DNA from: Pseudonocardia sp. HH130630-07
GTDB taxonomy: Bacteria; Actinomycetota; Actinomycetes; Mycobacteriales; Pseudonocardiaceae
NCBI RefSeq assembly: GCF_001698125.1
Contig: NZ_CP013854.1
Location: forward strand, 5,084,001 to 5,148,000
Length of the DNA: 64,000 nt
Direction of reading: 5' to 3'
Of the stretch, positions 8,652-17,463 are shown piece by piece. Position 1 is the first letter of the stretch. Every line of letters begins with the position of its first letter. Both the position numbers and the translations under genes were made by a program. Under the pieces are notes generated by a model. It made no database searches and was not told where the DNA came from. It was given only the letters and a program-made list of their open reading frames with translations.

Positions 8652-10586
8652 TCAGCCCGCGCTGCCGGCCACGCTGCCGCTGCGTCCGCCCAGGTGCTTG
8701 GCGAGGAAGCGCTCCAGGGTCTGGTACAGCTCGATGTTGCTGTCCGCGTTGATGAACCAGTGTCCCTCCCGCTCGTTGAGCAGGTACTCCACCTCGGAGC
8801 CGCGGGCCCGCAGCGACTCGACGACCCGTTCGGAGTTGCGGGGCGTGACGCGGACGTCGTTGGCCCCGTGGATGAACAGCATCGGTGCGGTGATGTCGTC
8901 GACCCGGCTGATCGGGGACCGCGCCAGCATGTCGGCCTTCTGCGCCGGGTCGTCCGGGTCGCCCATGTAGCGGATGTAGGAGTTCTGCACGCTGCGCCGG
9001 GCCGCCGGGATCACCGAGCGCACCAGGTCGGTCAGGTCGGACATCCCGGTGTAGCTGACCGCGGCGGCGAACCGGTCCGGGGTGAACGCGGCCCCGACCA
9101 TGGCTGCGTACCCGCCGTAGGAGCAGCCGTAGATCGCGACCCGCGCCGGGTCGCTGTAGCCCTGCTCGACGGCCCAGTCGACGGCGTCGATCAGGTCGTC
9201 GTGCATGCGCCCGGCGAACTCCCCGATCGCGGCCTGGGTGAACGCCTTGCCGTACCCGGTGGAGCCCCGGAAGTTCACCTGCAGCACGGCGTACCCGCGG
9301 TTCGCCAGCAGCTGCACCTCCGGGTCGTAGCACCAGCTGTCGCGGTACCAGGGGCCGCCGTGCACGAGCAGCACCGTCGGCAGCCCGCGGGGCTCGACAC
9401 CGACCGGGAGCGTCAGGTGACAGGGCAGACCCAGCCCGTCGCGGGCGGGCACGGTGACCGGGGTGACCGGGGCGAGGTGCGCCGGGTCCAGGTGCGGGTA
9501 CGGCCGGAACAACCGCCGCGCCCGGCCGCTGTCGTGGTCGTAGAACCAGGTCACGCCGGGGTCGCGGTCGTGGTTGAAGTCCGCGACCCAGCGCGTCCCG
9601 GTCGAGTCGCAGGAGACGTGGGCCAGGTCGCCGTCGGACAGCTCCTCGAGCCGCGGCAGGATCTCGGCGAACTGCGGGTCCAGGGCGTGGATCACCTGTC
9701 GCGCGCCCAGATAGCGCGCACCGAGCAGCGCCCCGGAGACCGGGTGCAGGATCAGCGAGGTCGGGAACCGCGTGTCCGCCTCCGGGCGCGGGGTGTCCAG
9801 GTCGTACACCGGGTGGCTGTCGACCCCGGTCTGCTCGCCGGTGGTCAGGTCCACCCGGACCAGCCGGGTCCGGTCCGAGCCCCGGGCCGAGCCGATCAGC
9901 AGCCCGTTCCCGTCCGTGGTGAGGACGCCGGGGGCGATCCCGAACAGGTGGTCCCGGCCGGAGAAGCGGGCGATCGGGGCGCCGATGCCACCGTCCCAGG
10001 CGGAGAGCACGTGGTCGCCGTCGTCCTCCATGGTGAAGACGAACATCCGGCCCTGCGACGCGACGATCCAGTTCAGCACGTCGCCGGGGTTCTCCGCGAG
10101 CAGCGTGACGCGGCCGGTCGCCAGGTCGATCTCGTGCAGGTCGATGAGGTCCGGGCGGCGCGCGTTCAGCCCGGCGAGCACCGTGCCCGGGCGGTCGGAC
10201 GGCAGCTGCATGGCGAGCAGGCGGACCCCGGGGAACGGCGTCAGGTCGACCGTCGGCTCGTCGGGCCGGTCGATGTCGGCCCGGTGCAGGTGGTGGTTCT
10301 CGTCGCCGTCGGTGTCCTGGGTGAACAGCACGTAGCGCGAGTCCGCGGTCCAGAAGAAGGTGTCGATGTTGCGGTGGGCGTCGGAGGTGACCCGCCGGGC
10401 GTCCGGGGCGTCGGCGTCCGGGGTGCCGGCGTCCCAGTCCGAGTCCACGTCGCGGACGTAGACGTTGAGCCGGTCCCGCCAGGGCGCCAGGTAGGCGACC
10501 CGGGTGCCGTCCGGGGAGAGCCGGGCGCGGGAGCGGGTGGGCAGGTCGAAGAACTCCTCGGCGGTGACGAGCGGTGCCGGTGCCAT
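8652..10586 (-). CDS. S9 family prolyl oligopeptidase-type serine peptidase
   Basis: Peptidase of 644 residues with an N-terminal beta-propeller (WD/PD40-like repeats, about 1-380) and a C-terminal alpha/beta hydrolase domain. The catalytic triad is clear: Ser489 in GCSYGGYAAM, Asp577 in HGANDVRVTP and His609 in REGHWF. No signal peptide is seen, so it probably trims peptides in the cytoplasm as dipeptidyl/acylaminoacyl peptidases do. ATG at 10586 follows an AGGAAGG ribosome site. It is divergent from the large nSTAND protein. Confidence 0.92.
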   Translation of the reverse strand: MAPAPLVTAEEFFDLPTRSRARLSPDGTRVAYLAPWRDRLNVYVRDVDSDWDAGTPDADAPDARRVTSDAHRNIDTFFWTADSRYVLFTQDTDGDENHHLHRADIDRPDEPTVDLTPFPGVRLLAMQLPSDRPGTVLAGLNARRPDLIDLHEIDLATGRVTLLAENPGDVLNWIVASQGRMFVFTMEDDGDHVLSAWDGGIGAPIARFSGRDHLFGIAPGVLTTDGNGLLIGSARGSDRTRLVRVDLTTGEQTGVDSHPVYDLDTPRPEADTRFPTSLILHPVSGALLGARYLGARQVIHALDPQFAEILPRLEELSDGDLAHVSCDSTGTRWVADFNHDRDPGVTWFYDHDSGRARRLFRPYPHLDPAHLAPVTPVTVPARDGLGLPCHLTLPVGVEPRGLPTVLLVHGGPWYRDSWCYDPEVQLLANRGYAVLQVNFRGSTGYGKAFTQAAIGEFAGRMHDDLIDAVDWAVEQGYSDPARVAIYGCSYGGYAAMVGAAFTPDRFAAAVSYTGMSDLTDLVRSVIPAARRSVQNSYIRYMGDPDDPAQKADMLARSPISRVDDITAPMLFIHGANDVRVTPRNSERVVESLRARGSEVEYLLNEREGHWFINADSNIELYQTLERFLAKHLGGRSGSVAGSAG

Positions 10587-10770
10587 CGTGATCGGGCCTT
10601 CCTGCTGGGCGTCGTGGACGATCCCGAGTGAAGACTCCGACGTCGGGTCGGCCTCAAGCCTGCGCCGGGTGATCGTCGTCACCGCCGGGGTGCGATCCCG
10701 CTACCGCGGACGGGGCGCTGTTGGTTGGATACGTGCAGCGCACGCCAGGAGGAGGACCGGTGACCCAGCG

Positions 10771-13700
10771 GTGAGCACGGTCGACGGCGCCGTCGCCGCC
10801 GGGGGGCGGGCCGGGCTCTTCGCGAGCGCGTGCGTGCGGATCTGCGACGGCGGCCCGGGCGGCCCCGTGGTCGGGACCGGATTCCTCGTCGGGCCGGATC
10901 TCGTCGCGACCTGCGCGCACGTCGTCGCCGAGGCCCTCGGTGGCCGCGCCGACGCCGCGGAGCCACCGCCCGGGATGGTCGCACTGGACTTCGCGATCCT
11001 GGGGGAGGAGCCCGGCTCGCGCACCGCGCGCATCACCCGCTGGTCGCCGATCGCTCCCGACGGCCGGGGCGACGTCGCCCTGCTGCGCCTCGACGAGCCG
11101 GCGCCGCCCGGTGCGCTGATGCCGCCGCTGCGCGGTGGCGACGGGTCGCGCTGGGACCACCGGTTCCGCATCTTCGGGTTCCCCGAGGGGCAGGACGACG
11201 GGGTCTGGACCACCGGCCGGATCCGCGCCGTGCAGGGGACCGGCTGGCTGCAGCTGCAGGGCACGCCGGGCGACCACCCGGTCGAGGGCGGGTTCTCCGG
11301 TTCCCCGGTGTGGGACGACGAGACCGGTGCCGTGATCGGCATGACGGTCGCGGTCGACCGGGTCACCGGGGTCACCACTGCCTACGTCGTCCCCGCCGCC
11401 GACGTGCTCGGGCTCGACCCGGAGCTGTTGCCCTGCCCGTACCGGGGGGCCGAGCCGTTCGACGAGGAGCACGCCGAGGTGTTCTTCGGCCGTGACCGCG
11501 AGCTGGAGCGGCTGCGCCGGGCCCTCGACGACGGCCCGGTCGTGGCCGTCGCGGGCCCGTCGGGGGCGGGCAAGTCGTCGCTGGTCCGGGCCGGGCTGGT
11601 GCCAGGGCTGCGGCGCGCCGGGGTGCCGGTGGCGGCGGTCGCCCCGGACCCGCCGGAGGACGTGCTGGTGGCGCTCGCCGCCGCGGTGCAGCTCCTGGCC
11701 ACGCCGGGCACCGCCCCGGCCCGGCTGGAGCTGGACGCGACCCGGATCGGCGGGGCACTGGCCGGTGCCGCCACCCGGGCCGGCGGCGTCACCGAGCTCG
11801 CCGCGGCGCTGTCCGGCAGCGACCGGGTCGTGCTGCTGCTCGACCAGTTCGAGGAGCTGATCGAGATCGCCCCGGAGCGCGCCCGGGACGTGCTCGACGT
11901 GCTCGCCGCGCTGGTCGGCGCGCCCGGCGCGGACCGGCTGCGGGTGCTGCTCACCGTCCGCGCCAGCGCGTTGGAGGAGGTGCTGACGCCGGACACCGCG
12001 GCGTTGCTCGGTTCGGGCACGGTGCTGGTCGGGCCGCTCGACCCGCCCCGGCTGCGCGAGACGGTGGAACGCCCGGCGGCCGTCGCCCCCGGGCTGCGGT
12101 TCGCCGACGGCCTGGTCGACCGGATCCTGGCCGACGCCGATCCGGGGCCCGGTCAGCTGCCGCTGGTGCAGTCGCTGCTCGTGCAGCTGTGGCACCGGCG
12201 CGACGGAGGGACGCTCACCTGGGCGGCCTACGAGACCGCCGGCGGCGTCGCCGGGGCGCTCGCCCGGCACGCGGACCGGGCCGCGGGCGCCGTCGCCGTC
12301 GGGCCGGCGGCGGACCGGGAGCTCGACGCGCTGCTGGTGCGTCTGGTGGCGGTCGGCCGGGACGGGGTGCCGATCCGGCGTGCGGTCCGTTACCGCGACC
12401 TGCCCGGCGGGCAGCGTGCGCTGGTGGCCCCGCTGGCGGCGCACCGGCTGGTGACACTGTCCGGGCAGGGCGATGCCGCCGTCGTGGAGACCGCGCACCA
12501 GTCGCTGGCCACCCACTGGCCGCGGCTGCGCCGGCTGGTCGAGCACGACCGCGACTTCCTGACCTGGCGCACCGAGCTGGACGCGGCCCGCCAGCGCTGG
12601 CTGGCCGCGGAGCGCGACGACGACGCGCTGCTCCGTGGCTCGGCGCTGGGCGCCGCACAGCGGTGGCACGACCGGCGCGCCGACCTCACCGGCGAGGAGT
12701 CGGACTACCTGGACCGCAGCCGGGACCGGCGCCGCCGGGAGGTCCGGCGCCGCCGGATCGGGGCCGGTGCGCTCGCCGTCGCGGTCGCCGTGGCCGTGAC
12801 GCTGACGGTCGTCGCCGTGCAGGGTTCGGTCGCCGAACGGGCCAGGGCGACGGCGGCGGCGCTCGCCGCCGAGTCCGGCGCACGTGCCGCGGCGGACCCG
12901 GCACTGGCCGCGGAGCTGGCCGCGACGGCGTGGGCCACCGATCCGGACGAGCCCGGCGCCCGGGCGGCACTGGTCGACCGTTACGTCGAGACCACCGGCG
13001 TCGACGGGTACGTCGCCCCCGCCGGCTCCGGGCGTGGCGCCGCGTCGGTCTCCGCCGCGGGGTCCGGCGCGGGAGCCGCGTTGCTGGTCGTCGGGGCCGA
13101 TCCGGCGGCGTCCGGTGTGGACGCGGTGGTGAGCGGCGTGCTGGGCCCGCACCCGCAGCGCAGGCCCCTGCCCGCCGACCGGTACGACGGCTGGCACCTC
13201 TCGGCCGACGGCCGTCACCTCGCACTGCACCGCACCGACGGCGGTATCGAGCTGCTCGACCTGACCGCGCCACCGGACGCCGCCCCGGTCGTGCTGGCCG
13301 GGCCGGGGAACGCCGGTGTGGCCCGCTTCGGCCCGGACGGCCGGACCCTCGCCTGGGCCGACCGTGCCCCCGACGGCCCGCGGGTACACCGCTACGACGT
13401 CGGCACGCGGACGGTCCGGACCGTGCCCGCACCGCTCGGCCCGGAACCGGTCACGGTCTACCCGCTCGCCCGCCCCGAGCAGGTGATCGTCCGTGCCGCG
13501 GGCGGCCCCGCCCGGCTCCTCGACCTCGGCAGCGGCGCCGAACTGGCGTCGGTGCCCGCGGACACCCGGGTCCATCCGGCGGACGGCCGGCCCTACCGGC
13601 TCGACTGCACCCCGGCGTCGGCGGATCCCGGCTCGGTCACGCGGGTGACGGTCCGGGAGGTGGGTGTCGATCCGCCGGTCCGGACGATCGCGCTGGACGA

Positions 13701-14976
13701 GAGCCGGCGGGACTGCGACTTCCTGCGGGTCAGCGCCGAGGGCCGCTGGCTGCTCACCGCCGAACCGGTGGCCGCGGGCCTGCAGCGGTGGCGGGCGGTG
13801 GAGCTCGGCACCGGCCGTGCCGTGCAGTTCGCGGTCCCGCAGCTCGAGGCGACGAGCTGGAACAACCCGGACACGGCACTCGGCATCACCCTGGCCCCCG
13901 GCGCCGACGGCAGTCCGGTCGCGTTCGTCGCCGCGGGCTCGGCGGTGCTGCGGGCCCCCACCGTGCCGGCGCCCGTCGAGCGGGGGACCCGGTACCCGGT
14001 CACCGGATCGGACACGGTCGTCACCGTCGTCGCGGAGGACGCGACCGGGCGCCGGGACGTCGTCTCGCGCGATGCGTCCGGTCGCGAGCTCGCCCGGCGG
14101 CCCGGGCTGGTCGGCGGCGCGGCCCGGTGGCAGGTCGGCGAGGACCTCTGGCTGCTCGACCGCGATCCCCGGGGCTGGACGGCCACCTCCTACGACCCGG
14201 GGACGCTCCGGGAGGAGCGGGTGCTGCGGCTGCCGCCGGTCCCGACCGAACGGTTGGGGGTGTTCACCTCGGTGGTGGCCGACGGCGACGGCCGGACCAC
14301 CGGTGTCGTCGGTGTCGCCGGCGGCACCCTCGCCGCGTGGGACGCGGCGGGCACCGCACTGGGTGCCCCGTTTCCGATCGCCGCCACACCGGAGGACGCC
14401 GACCGCTACCGCACGTCGGCGCGGGTGGTGGGGCGGCCCGGTCATCCGGGCCAGGCGCTGGTCGGTACCGCCGGTGACCAGATGACCCTCTGGGACGTCC
14501 CCGGCCGCCGGGAGCTGGCCCGGTTCCCGATCCGGCCCACCGACCCGGTCGTCGTTGGCGACGACCGGGTGGTCGCCGCCGGCGGGCCGGGCACGATGCG
14601 GGTCTGGGACCTCGCCGCCGTCGACGCCGGGAGCGGTCCCGGGGAGCCGTCGGTCCTGCCGCTGGCCGACGGTCAGCAGCCGGACGGGTTCCTGGCCGAC
14701 GGACGGCTCGTGACGAAGCCGGGGGGAGCGGCGCCGGGCCGCACGCTGGTCCACGACCTCGACCGGCGTGCGGTGGTCGCGGCGCTCCCGGCGCCCCCGG
14801 CCGGCGTCGTCGCGCACGGCCGGGAGCTGAGCTACGACGCGCGGCTCGGGAACCTGCCGGTCACGTTCTCGGTCGATCCGGAGCGCTGGGTGGCGGGTGT
14901 GTGCCGGGTCGTGCCGCCCGAACCGTCCGCGGCGATCCGCCCGCTGGCGCCGGGCGCTGCGGATCCCTGCCCGTGA
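10771..14976 (+). CDS. Trypsin-like protease / nSTAND NTPase / beta-propeller fusion
   Basis: Giant 1401-residue multidomain protein. Residues about 15-220 form a trypsin-like serine protease with an intact triad (His50 in TCAHVV, Asp101 in GDVALLRL, Ser176 in GGFSGSPVW). Residues about 230-640 form an nSTAND-type NTPase with Walker A GPSGAGKSS (about 262-270) and Walker B VVLLLDQFEEL (Asp358). A single transmembrane helix follows at about 665-685, then a C-terminal WD40-like propeller. Proteins combining an effector protease, a STAND switch and a repeat sensor are proposed prokaryotic conflict or signalling proteins. GTG at 10771 is chosen; the strong AGGAGGAGG site at 10748-10756 is about 14 nt upstream, and a nearer GTG (10760) is closed after four codons. 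Target and trigger are unknown. Confidence 0.88.
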   Translation: MSTVDGAVAAGGRAGLFASACVRICDGGPGGPVVGTGFLVGPDLVATCAHVVAEALGGRADAAEPPPGMVALDFAILGEEPGSRTARITRWSPIAPDGRGDVALLRLDEPAPPGALMPPLRGGDGSRWDHRFRIFGFPEGQDDGVWTTGRIRAVQGTGWLQLQGTPGDHPVEGGFSGSPVWDDETGAVIGMTVAVDRVTGVTTAYVVPAADVLGLDPELLPCPYRGAEPFDEEHAEVFFGRDRELERLRRALDDGPVVAVAGPSGAGKSSLVRAGLVPGLRRAGVPVAAVAPDPPEDVLVALAAAVQLLATPGTAPARLELDATRIGGALAGAATRAGGVTELAAALSGSDRVVLLLDQFEELIEIAPERARDVLDVLAALVGAPGADRLRVLLTVRASALEEVLTPDTAALLGSGTVLVGPLDPPRLRETVERPAAVAPGLRFADGLVDRILADADPGPGQLPLVQSLLVQLWHRRDGGTLTWAAYETAGGVAGALARHADRAAGAVAVGPAADRELDALLVRLVAVGRDGVPIRRAVRYRDLPGGQRALVAPLAAHRLVTLSGQGDAAVVETAHQSLATHWPRLRRLVEHDRDFLTWRTELDAARQRWLAAERDDDALLRGSALGAAQRWHDRRADLTGEESDYLDRSRDRRRREVRRRRIGAGALAVAVAVAVTLTVVAVQGSVAERARATAAALAAESGARAAADPALAAELAATAWATDPDEPGARAALVDRYVETTGVDGYVAPAGSGRGAASVSAAGSGAGAALLVVGADPAASGVDAVVSGVLGPHPQRRPLPADRYDGWHLSADGRHLALHRTDGGIELLDLTAPPDAAPVVLAGPGNAGVARFGPDGRTLAWADRAPDGPRVHRYDVGTRTVRTVPAPLGPEPVTVYPLARPEQVIVRAAGGPARLLDLGSGAELASVPADTRVHPADGRPYRLDCTPASADPGSVTRVTVREVGVDPPVRTIALDESRRDCDFLRVSAEGRWLLTAEPVAAGLQRWRAVELGTGRAVQFAVPQLEATSWNNPDTALGITLAPGADGSPVAFVAAGSAVLRAPTVPAPVERGTRYPVTGSDTVVTVVAEDATGRRDVVSRDASGRELARRPGLVGGAARWQVGEDLWLLDRDPRGWTATSYDPGTLREERVLRLPPVPTERLGVFTSVVADGDGRTTGVVGVAGGTLAAWDAAGTALGAPFPIAATPEDADRYRTSARVVGRPGHPGQALVGTAGDQMTLWDVPGRRELARFPIRPTDPVVVGDDRVVAAGGPGTMRVWDLAAVDAGSGPGEPSVLPLADGQQPDGFLADGRLVTKPGGAAPGRTLVHDLDRRAVVAALPAPPAGVVAHGRELSYDARLGNLPVTFSVDPERWVAGVCRVVPPEPSAAIRPLAPGAADPCP

Positions 14977-14994
14977 CCCGGAGCACGCCACCAC

Positions 14995-15010
14995 CCCCGG
15001 TCGTCCGGGG
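14995..15010 (+). terminator. Small GC hairpin after the nSTAND gene
   Basis: CCCCGG and CCGGGG form a 6-bp stem around TCGT, 18 bp after the nSTAND stop. There is no T-tract. It could be a weak terminator, but it abuts the iron-box-like sequence and may be incidental in such GC-rich DNA. Confidence 0.25.
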
Positions 15011-15028
15011 TTGGTTAGCCTCTCCTCA
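15010..15028. promoter_or_regulatory. Degenerate iron box upstream of mbtH-like gene
   Basis: GTTGGTTAGCCTCTCCTCA matches the actinobacterial DtxR/IdeR/DmdR consensus TTAGGTTAGGCTAACCTAA at 13 of 19 positions, including the GGTTAG core and the opposite CCT. It lies 36 bp before the MbtH start. Taken with the much better box at 15344 it suggests iron-repressed expression; alone it would be weak. Confidence 0.45.
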
Positions 15029-15063
15029 GTGAGGCCGGTGCCGGTACAGCTGAGGAGTCGCCC

Positions 15064-15273
15064 GTGTCCGTGAACCCGTTCGACGACGAGGACGGAACGT
15101 TCTACGCCCTGGTGAACGCGGAGGGGCAGTACTCGCTGTGGCCGCAGTTCGCCCCCGTCCCCGACGGGTGGGACGTCGCGCACGGCCCGGCCGGCCGGGC
15201 CGCCTGCCTGGCCCACGTCGAGGAGCACTGGACCGACCTCCGACCGCGGAGCCTGGCCGAACGGACGGGCTGA
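15064..15273 (+). CDS. MbtH family protein
   Basis: MbtH-like protein of 69 residues, a chaperone-like activator of NRPS adenylation domains. Hallmarks are NPFDDEDGTF at the N-terminus, SLWPQFAPVPDGW, and CLAHVEEHWTDLRPRS at the C-terminus; length is typical. GTG at 15064 has a GAGGAG ribosome site. No NRPS is in the window, so it must serve one encoded elsewhere or be an orphan. The iron-box-like sequence upstream and the siderophore uptake operon immediately downstream suggest a role in siderophore synthesis. Confidence 0.92.
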   Translation: MSVNPFDDEDGTFYALVNAEGQYSLWPQFAPVPDGWDVAHGPAGRAACLAHVEEHWTDLRPRSLAERTG

Positions 15274-15343
15274 CCGGGCGGCGTCGATGTCCGGTGTGTC
15301 CGGAACGACACTGATCGATCTTCCTTCTGTACGGGCGTGCCAT

Positions 15344-15362
15344 TTAGGTTAGGCACACCTGA
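15344..15362. promoter_or_regulatory. Iron box (DtxR/IdeR-type operator)
   Basis: TTAGGTTAGGCACACCTGA matches the consensus TTAGGTTAGGCTAACCTAA at 16 of 19 positions and lies 41 bp before the ATG of the siderophore-binding protein. It marks the uptake operon as repressed by an iron-loaded DtxR-family regulator when iron is sufficient. The match is seen directly; regulation is inferred from the known consensus. Confidence 0.85.
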
Positions 15363-15403
15363 TGGTCGACGAGTGCCGACCGTCCCCCCGGCGGAAGGAC
15401 CTC

Positions 15404-16423
15404 ATGATCTGCGCACGTCGACTGGCCGTCGCCGCCGTCTCGGTGGTGTCCGTCGGACTACTCGCCGCCTGTTCCACGCCCGGCCCGGACCCGGCCGCGG
15501 GTGGTGACGGCGGCACCCGGGTCGTCGAGCACGCGCTCGGCAGCACCGAGGTGCCGGCCGACCCGACCCGGGTCGCCACGGTCGCCTGGTCCAACCACGA
15601 GGTCCCGCTGGCGCTCGGCGTCGTCCCGGTCGGGATGGCCGCCGCGAACTTCGGCGATGACGACGGCGACGGCCTGCTCCCGTGGGTGGCCGACCGTCTC
15701 CGGGAGCTGGACGCGCCGGCCCCGGTGCTCTTCGACGAGACCGACGGCATCGACTTCGAGGCGGTGGCCGAGACCCGGCCCGAGGTCATCCTGGCCGGGT
15801 ACTCCGGACTGACCCAGGAGGAGTACGACCGGCTCAGCGAGATCGCACCGACGGTCGCCTACCCGGAGACCGCGTGGGGCACCCCGTGGCGGGAGACGAT
15901 CCGGATCAACGCGGCCGGGATGGGCCGGGAGGCCGAGGGCGCCCAGCTCGTCGCGGACCTGGAGCGCCGGATCACCGAGGCGGCCGCCTCGGCGCCGGAG
16001 CTGGCGAGCCGGCCGGCGATGTTCCTGACCCACGTCGACACCACCGACCTGAGCCAGGTCAGCTTCTACACCACGCACGACACCCGGACGCAGTTCTTCA
16101 CCGACCTCGGCATCCCGCTGCCGGAGAGCCTGGTCGCGGCGTCGGCGGAGACCGAGGCGTTCTCCTCGACCGTCAGCACCGAGCAGGCCGACGCGTTCTC
16201 CGACGTCGGCGTGATCGTCACCTACGGCGGGGACGAGCTGCGCCAGGCGCTGCGCGCCGACCCGGTCCTGTCGCAGATGCCGGCCGTCGCGCAGGACGCG
16301 ATCGTCACCCTGCCCGGCGCGGCGCCGGTGGGTACCGCCGCGAACCCGACGCCGCTGGCGATCCCCTACATCCTCGACGAGTACGTCGGGCTTCTCGCCG
16401 GGGCCGGGTCGGCCGGGCGGTGA
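15404..16423 (+). CDS. Iron-siderophore ABC transporter substrate-binding lipoprotein
   Basis: FecB/FepB-like binding protein of 339 residues, which captures ferric siderophore outside the membrane. The signal peptide ends in the lipobox LLAAC with Cys23. The body has typical TroA/FecB blocks such as RVATVAWSNHEVPLALGVVP, PEVILAGYSGLT and EIAPTVAYP. ATG at 15404 is preferred (GGAAGGAC ribosome site); an earlier in-frame ATG would begin inside the iron box. The stop overlaps the first permease start (GTGA), giving a four-gene transport operon. Confidence 0.93.
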   Translation: MICARRLAVAAVSVVSVGLLAACSTPGPDPAAGGDGGTRVVEHALGSTEVPADPTRVATVAWSNHEVPLALGVVPVGMAAANFGDDDGDGLLPWVADRLRELDAPAPVLFDETDGIDFEAVAETRPEVILAGYSGLTQEEYDRLSEIAPTVAYPETAWGTPWRETIRINAAGMGREAEGAQLVADLERRITEAAASAPELASRPAMFLTHVDTTDLSQVSFYTTHDTRTQFFTDLGIPLPESLVAASAETEAFSSTVSTEQADAFSDVGVIVTYGGDELRQALRADPVLSQMPAVAQDAIVTLPGAAPVGTAANPTPLAIPYILDEYVGLLAGAGSAGR

Positions 16424-17463
16424 CCGCGGCCCCGGAGGCCGCGGCCCGGGCCGCCGCACGGGCCGGGCGACCGCGGCGGATCCGCGTCGCGGGCCTGGTC
16501 GGTGTCCTCGTCGTGCTGCTCGCCGCGGGCTGGCTCTCGGTCGCCGTCGGTGCCCGGGTCGTCGGCACCGACGCGGTGCTCGCCGCGCTGGGAGGGTCGG
16601 CCGAGGGCTTCGACCAGGCGGCCGTGGCGAAACGCATCCCGCGCACGGTGCTGGCGATGGCCGCGGGGGCGGCGCTCGGCGTCGCGGGTGCGGTGATGCA
16701 GGGCGTCACCCGCAACCCGCTGGCGGACCCGGGCATCCTCGGGGTCACCATGGGCGCCTCGCTGGCGGTGGTGACCGGGCTCGCGTTCTTCGGGCTGGCC
16801 TCCGCGGGCAGCGTCGTCTGGGTGGCCATCTGCGGCGCGGCGGTGACCGCCGTGTTCGTCTACGTCGTCGGGTCGATGGGCCGCGGCGGCGCCACCCCGC
16901 TCACGCTCGCACTCGCCGGAGCGGCGACGACGGCGGCGCTGGCGTCGCTGGTCACCGCGGTGGCGCTGCCCCGCGGAGACATCTCGGCGAACGTCCGGTC
17001 CTGGCAGGTCGGCGGGGTCGGCGGCGGGACCTGGGAGGCGCTCCTGCGGATCTGGCCGTTCCTCGCGGTGGGCCTGCTCGTGTGCCTGCTCGCCGCGCGG
17101 GCGCTGAACACGCTGGCCCTGGGCGACGAGCTGGCCGCCGGCCTGGGGGAGCGTGTGGTGGCGGCCCGGGCCGTCGCCGCGGCCGGGGCGGTCGTGCTCT
17201 GCGGAGCGGTCACCGCCGTCACGGGGCCGATCGGCTTCGTCGGTCTGGTCGTGCCGCACGCCTGCCGGCTGCTCGTGGGTGTCGACCACCGCTGGCTGCT
17301 GCCGTTCTCCGCGGTGGCCGGGGCGGCCCTGCTGACCCTCGCCGACGTCGCCGGACGGGTCGTCGCCCCGCCGTCGGAGGTCGCCGTCGGCATCGTCACC
17401 GCGTTCCTCGGTGCACCGGTGTTCATCTGGATCGTCCGTCGGCAGAAGGTGCGAGAGCTGTGA
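16420..17463 (+). CDS. FecCD family siderophore ABC permease, first subunit
   Basis: Membrane permease of 347 residues with about nine to ten helices and the FecCD signature RIPRTVLAMAAGAALGVAG followed by MQGVTRNPLADPGILG. The C-terminal GPIGFVGLVVPH motif is the coupling region for the ATPase. The GTG start overlaps the upstream stop and its own stop overlaps the second permease. The pair forms the heterodimeric channel importing ferric siderophore. Confidence 0.93.
   Translation: MTAAPEAAARAAARAGRPRRIRVAGLVGVLVVLLAAGWLSVAVGARVVGTDAVLAALGGSAEGFDQAAVAKRIPRTVLAMAAGAALGVAGAVMQGVTRNPLADPGILGVTMGASLAVVTGLAFFGLASAGSVVWVAICGAAVTAVFVYVVGSMGRGGATPLTLALAGAATTAALASLVTAVALPRGDISANVRSWQVGGVGGGTWEALLRIWPFLAVGLLVCLLAARALNTLALGDELAAGLGERVVAARAVAAAGAVVLCGAVTAVTGPIGFVGLVVPHACRLLVGVDHRWLLPFSAVAGAALLTLADVAGRVVAPPSEVAVGIVTAFLGAPVFIWIVRRQKVREL

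Noticed and set aside
10760..10774. Leader peptide upstream of the nSTAND gene
   Set aside because: GTG at 10760 gives only four codons before a stop; more likely a chance start between the ribosome site and the GTG at 10771.
10654..15228. Very long open frame on the minus strand opposite the nSTAND protein
   Set aside because: Arg/Pro/Gly-rich antisense frame produced by high GC and third-position bias; no domain motifs, while the plus strand has complete catalytic motifs.
15064..15273. An NRPS siderophore cluster around the MbtH gene
   Set aside because: No adenylation, condensation or carrier domains are encoded anywhere in the window; the adenylate-forming enzymes at 24.7 and 28 kb are free-standing CoA ligases.
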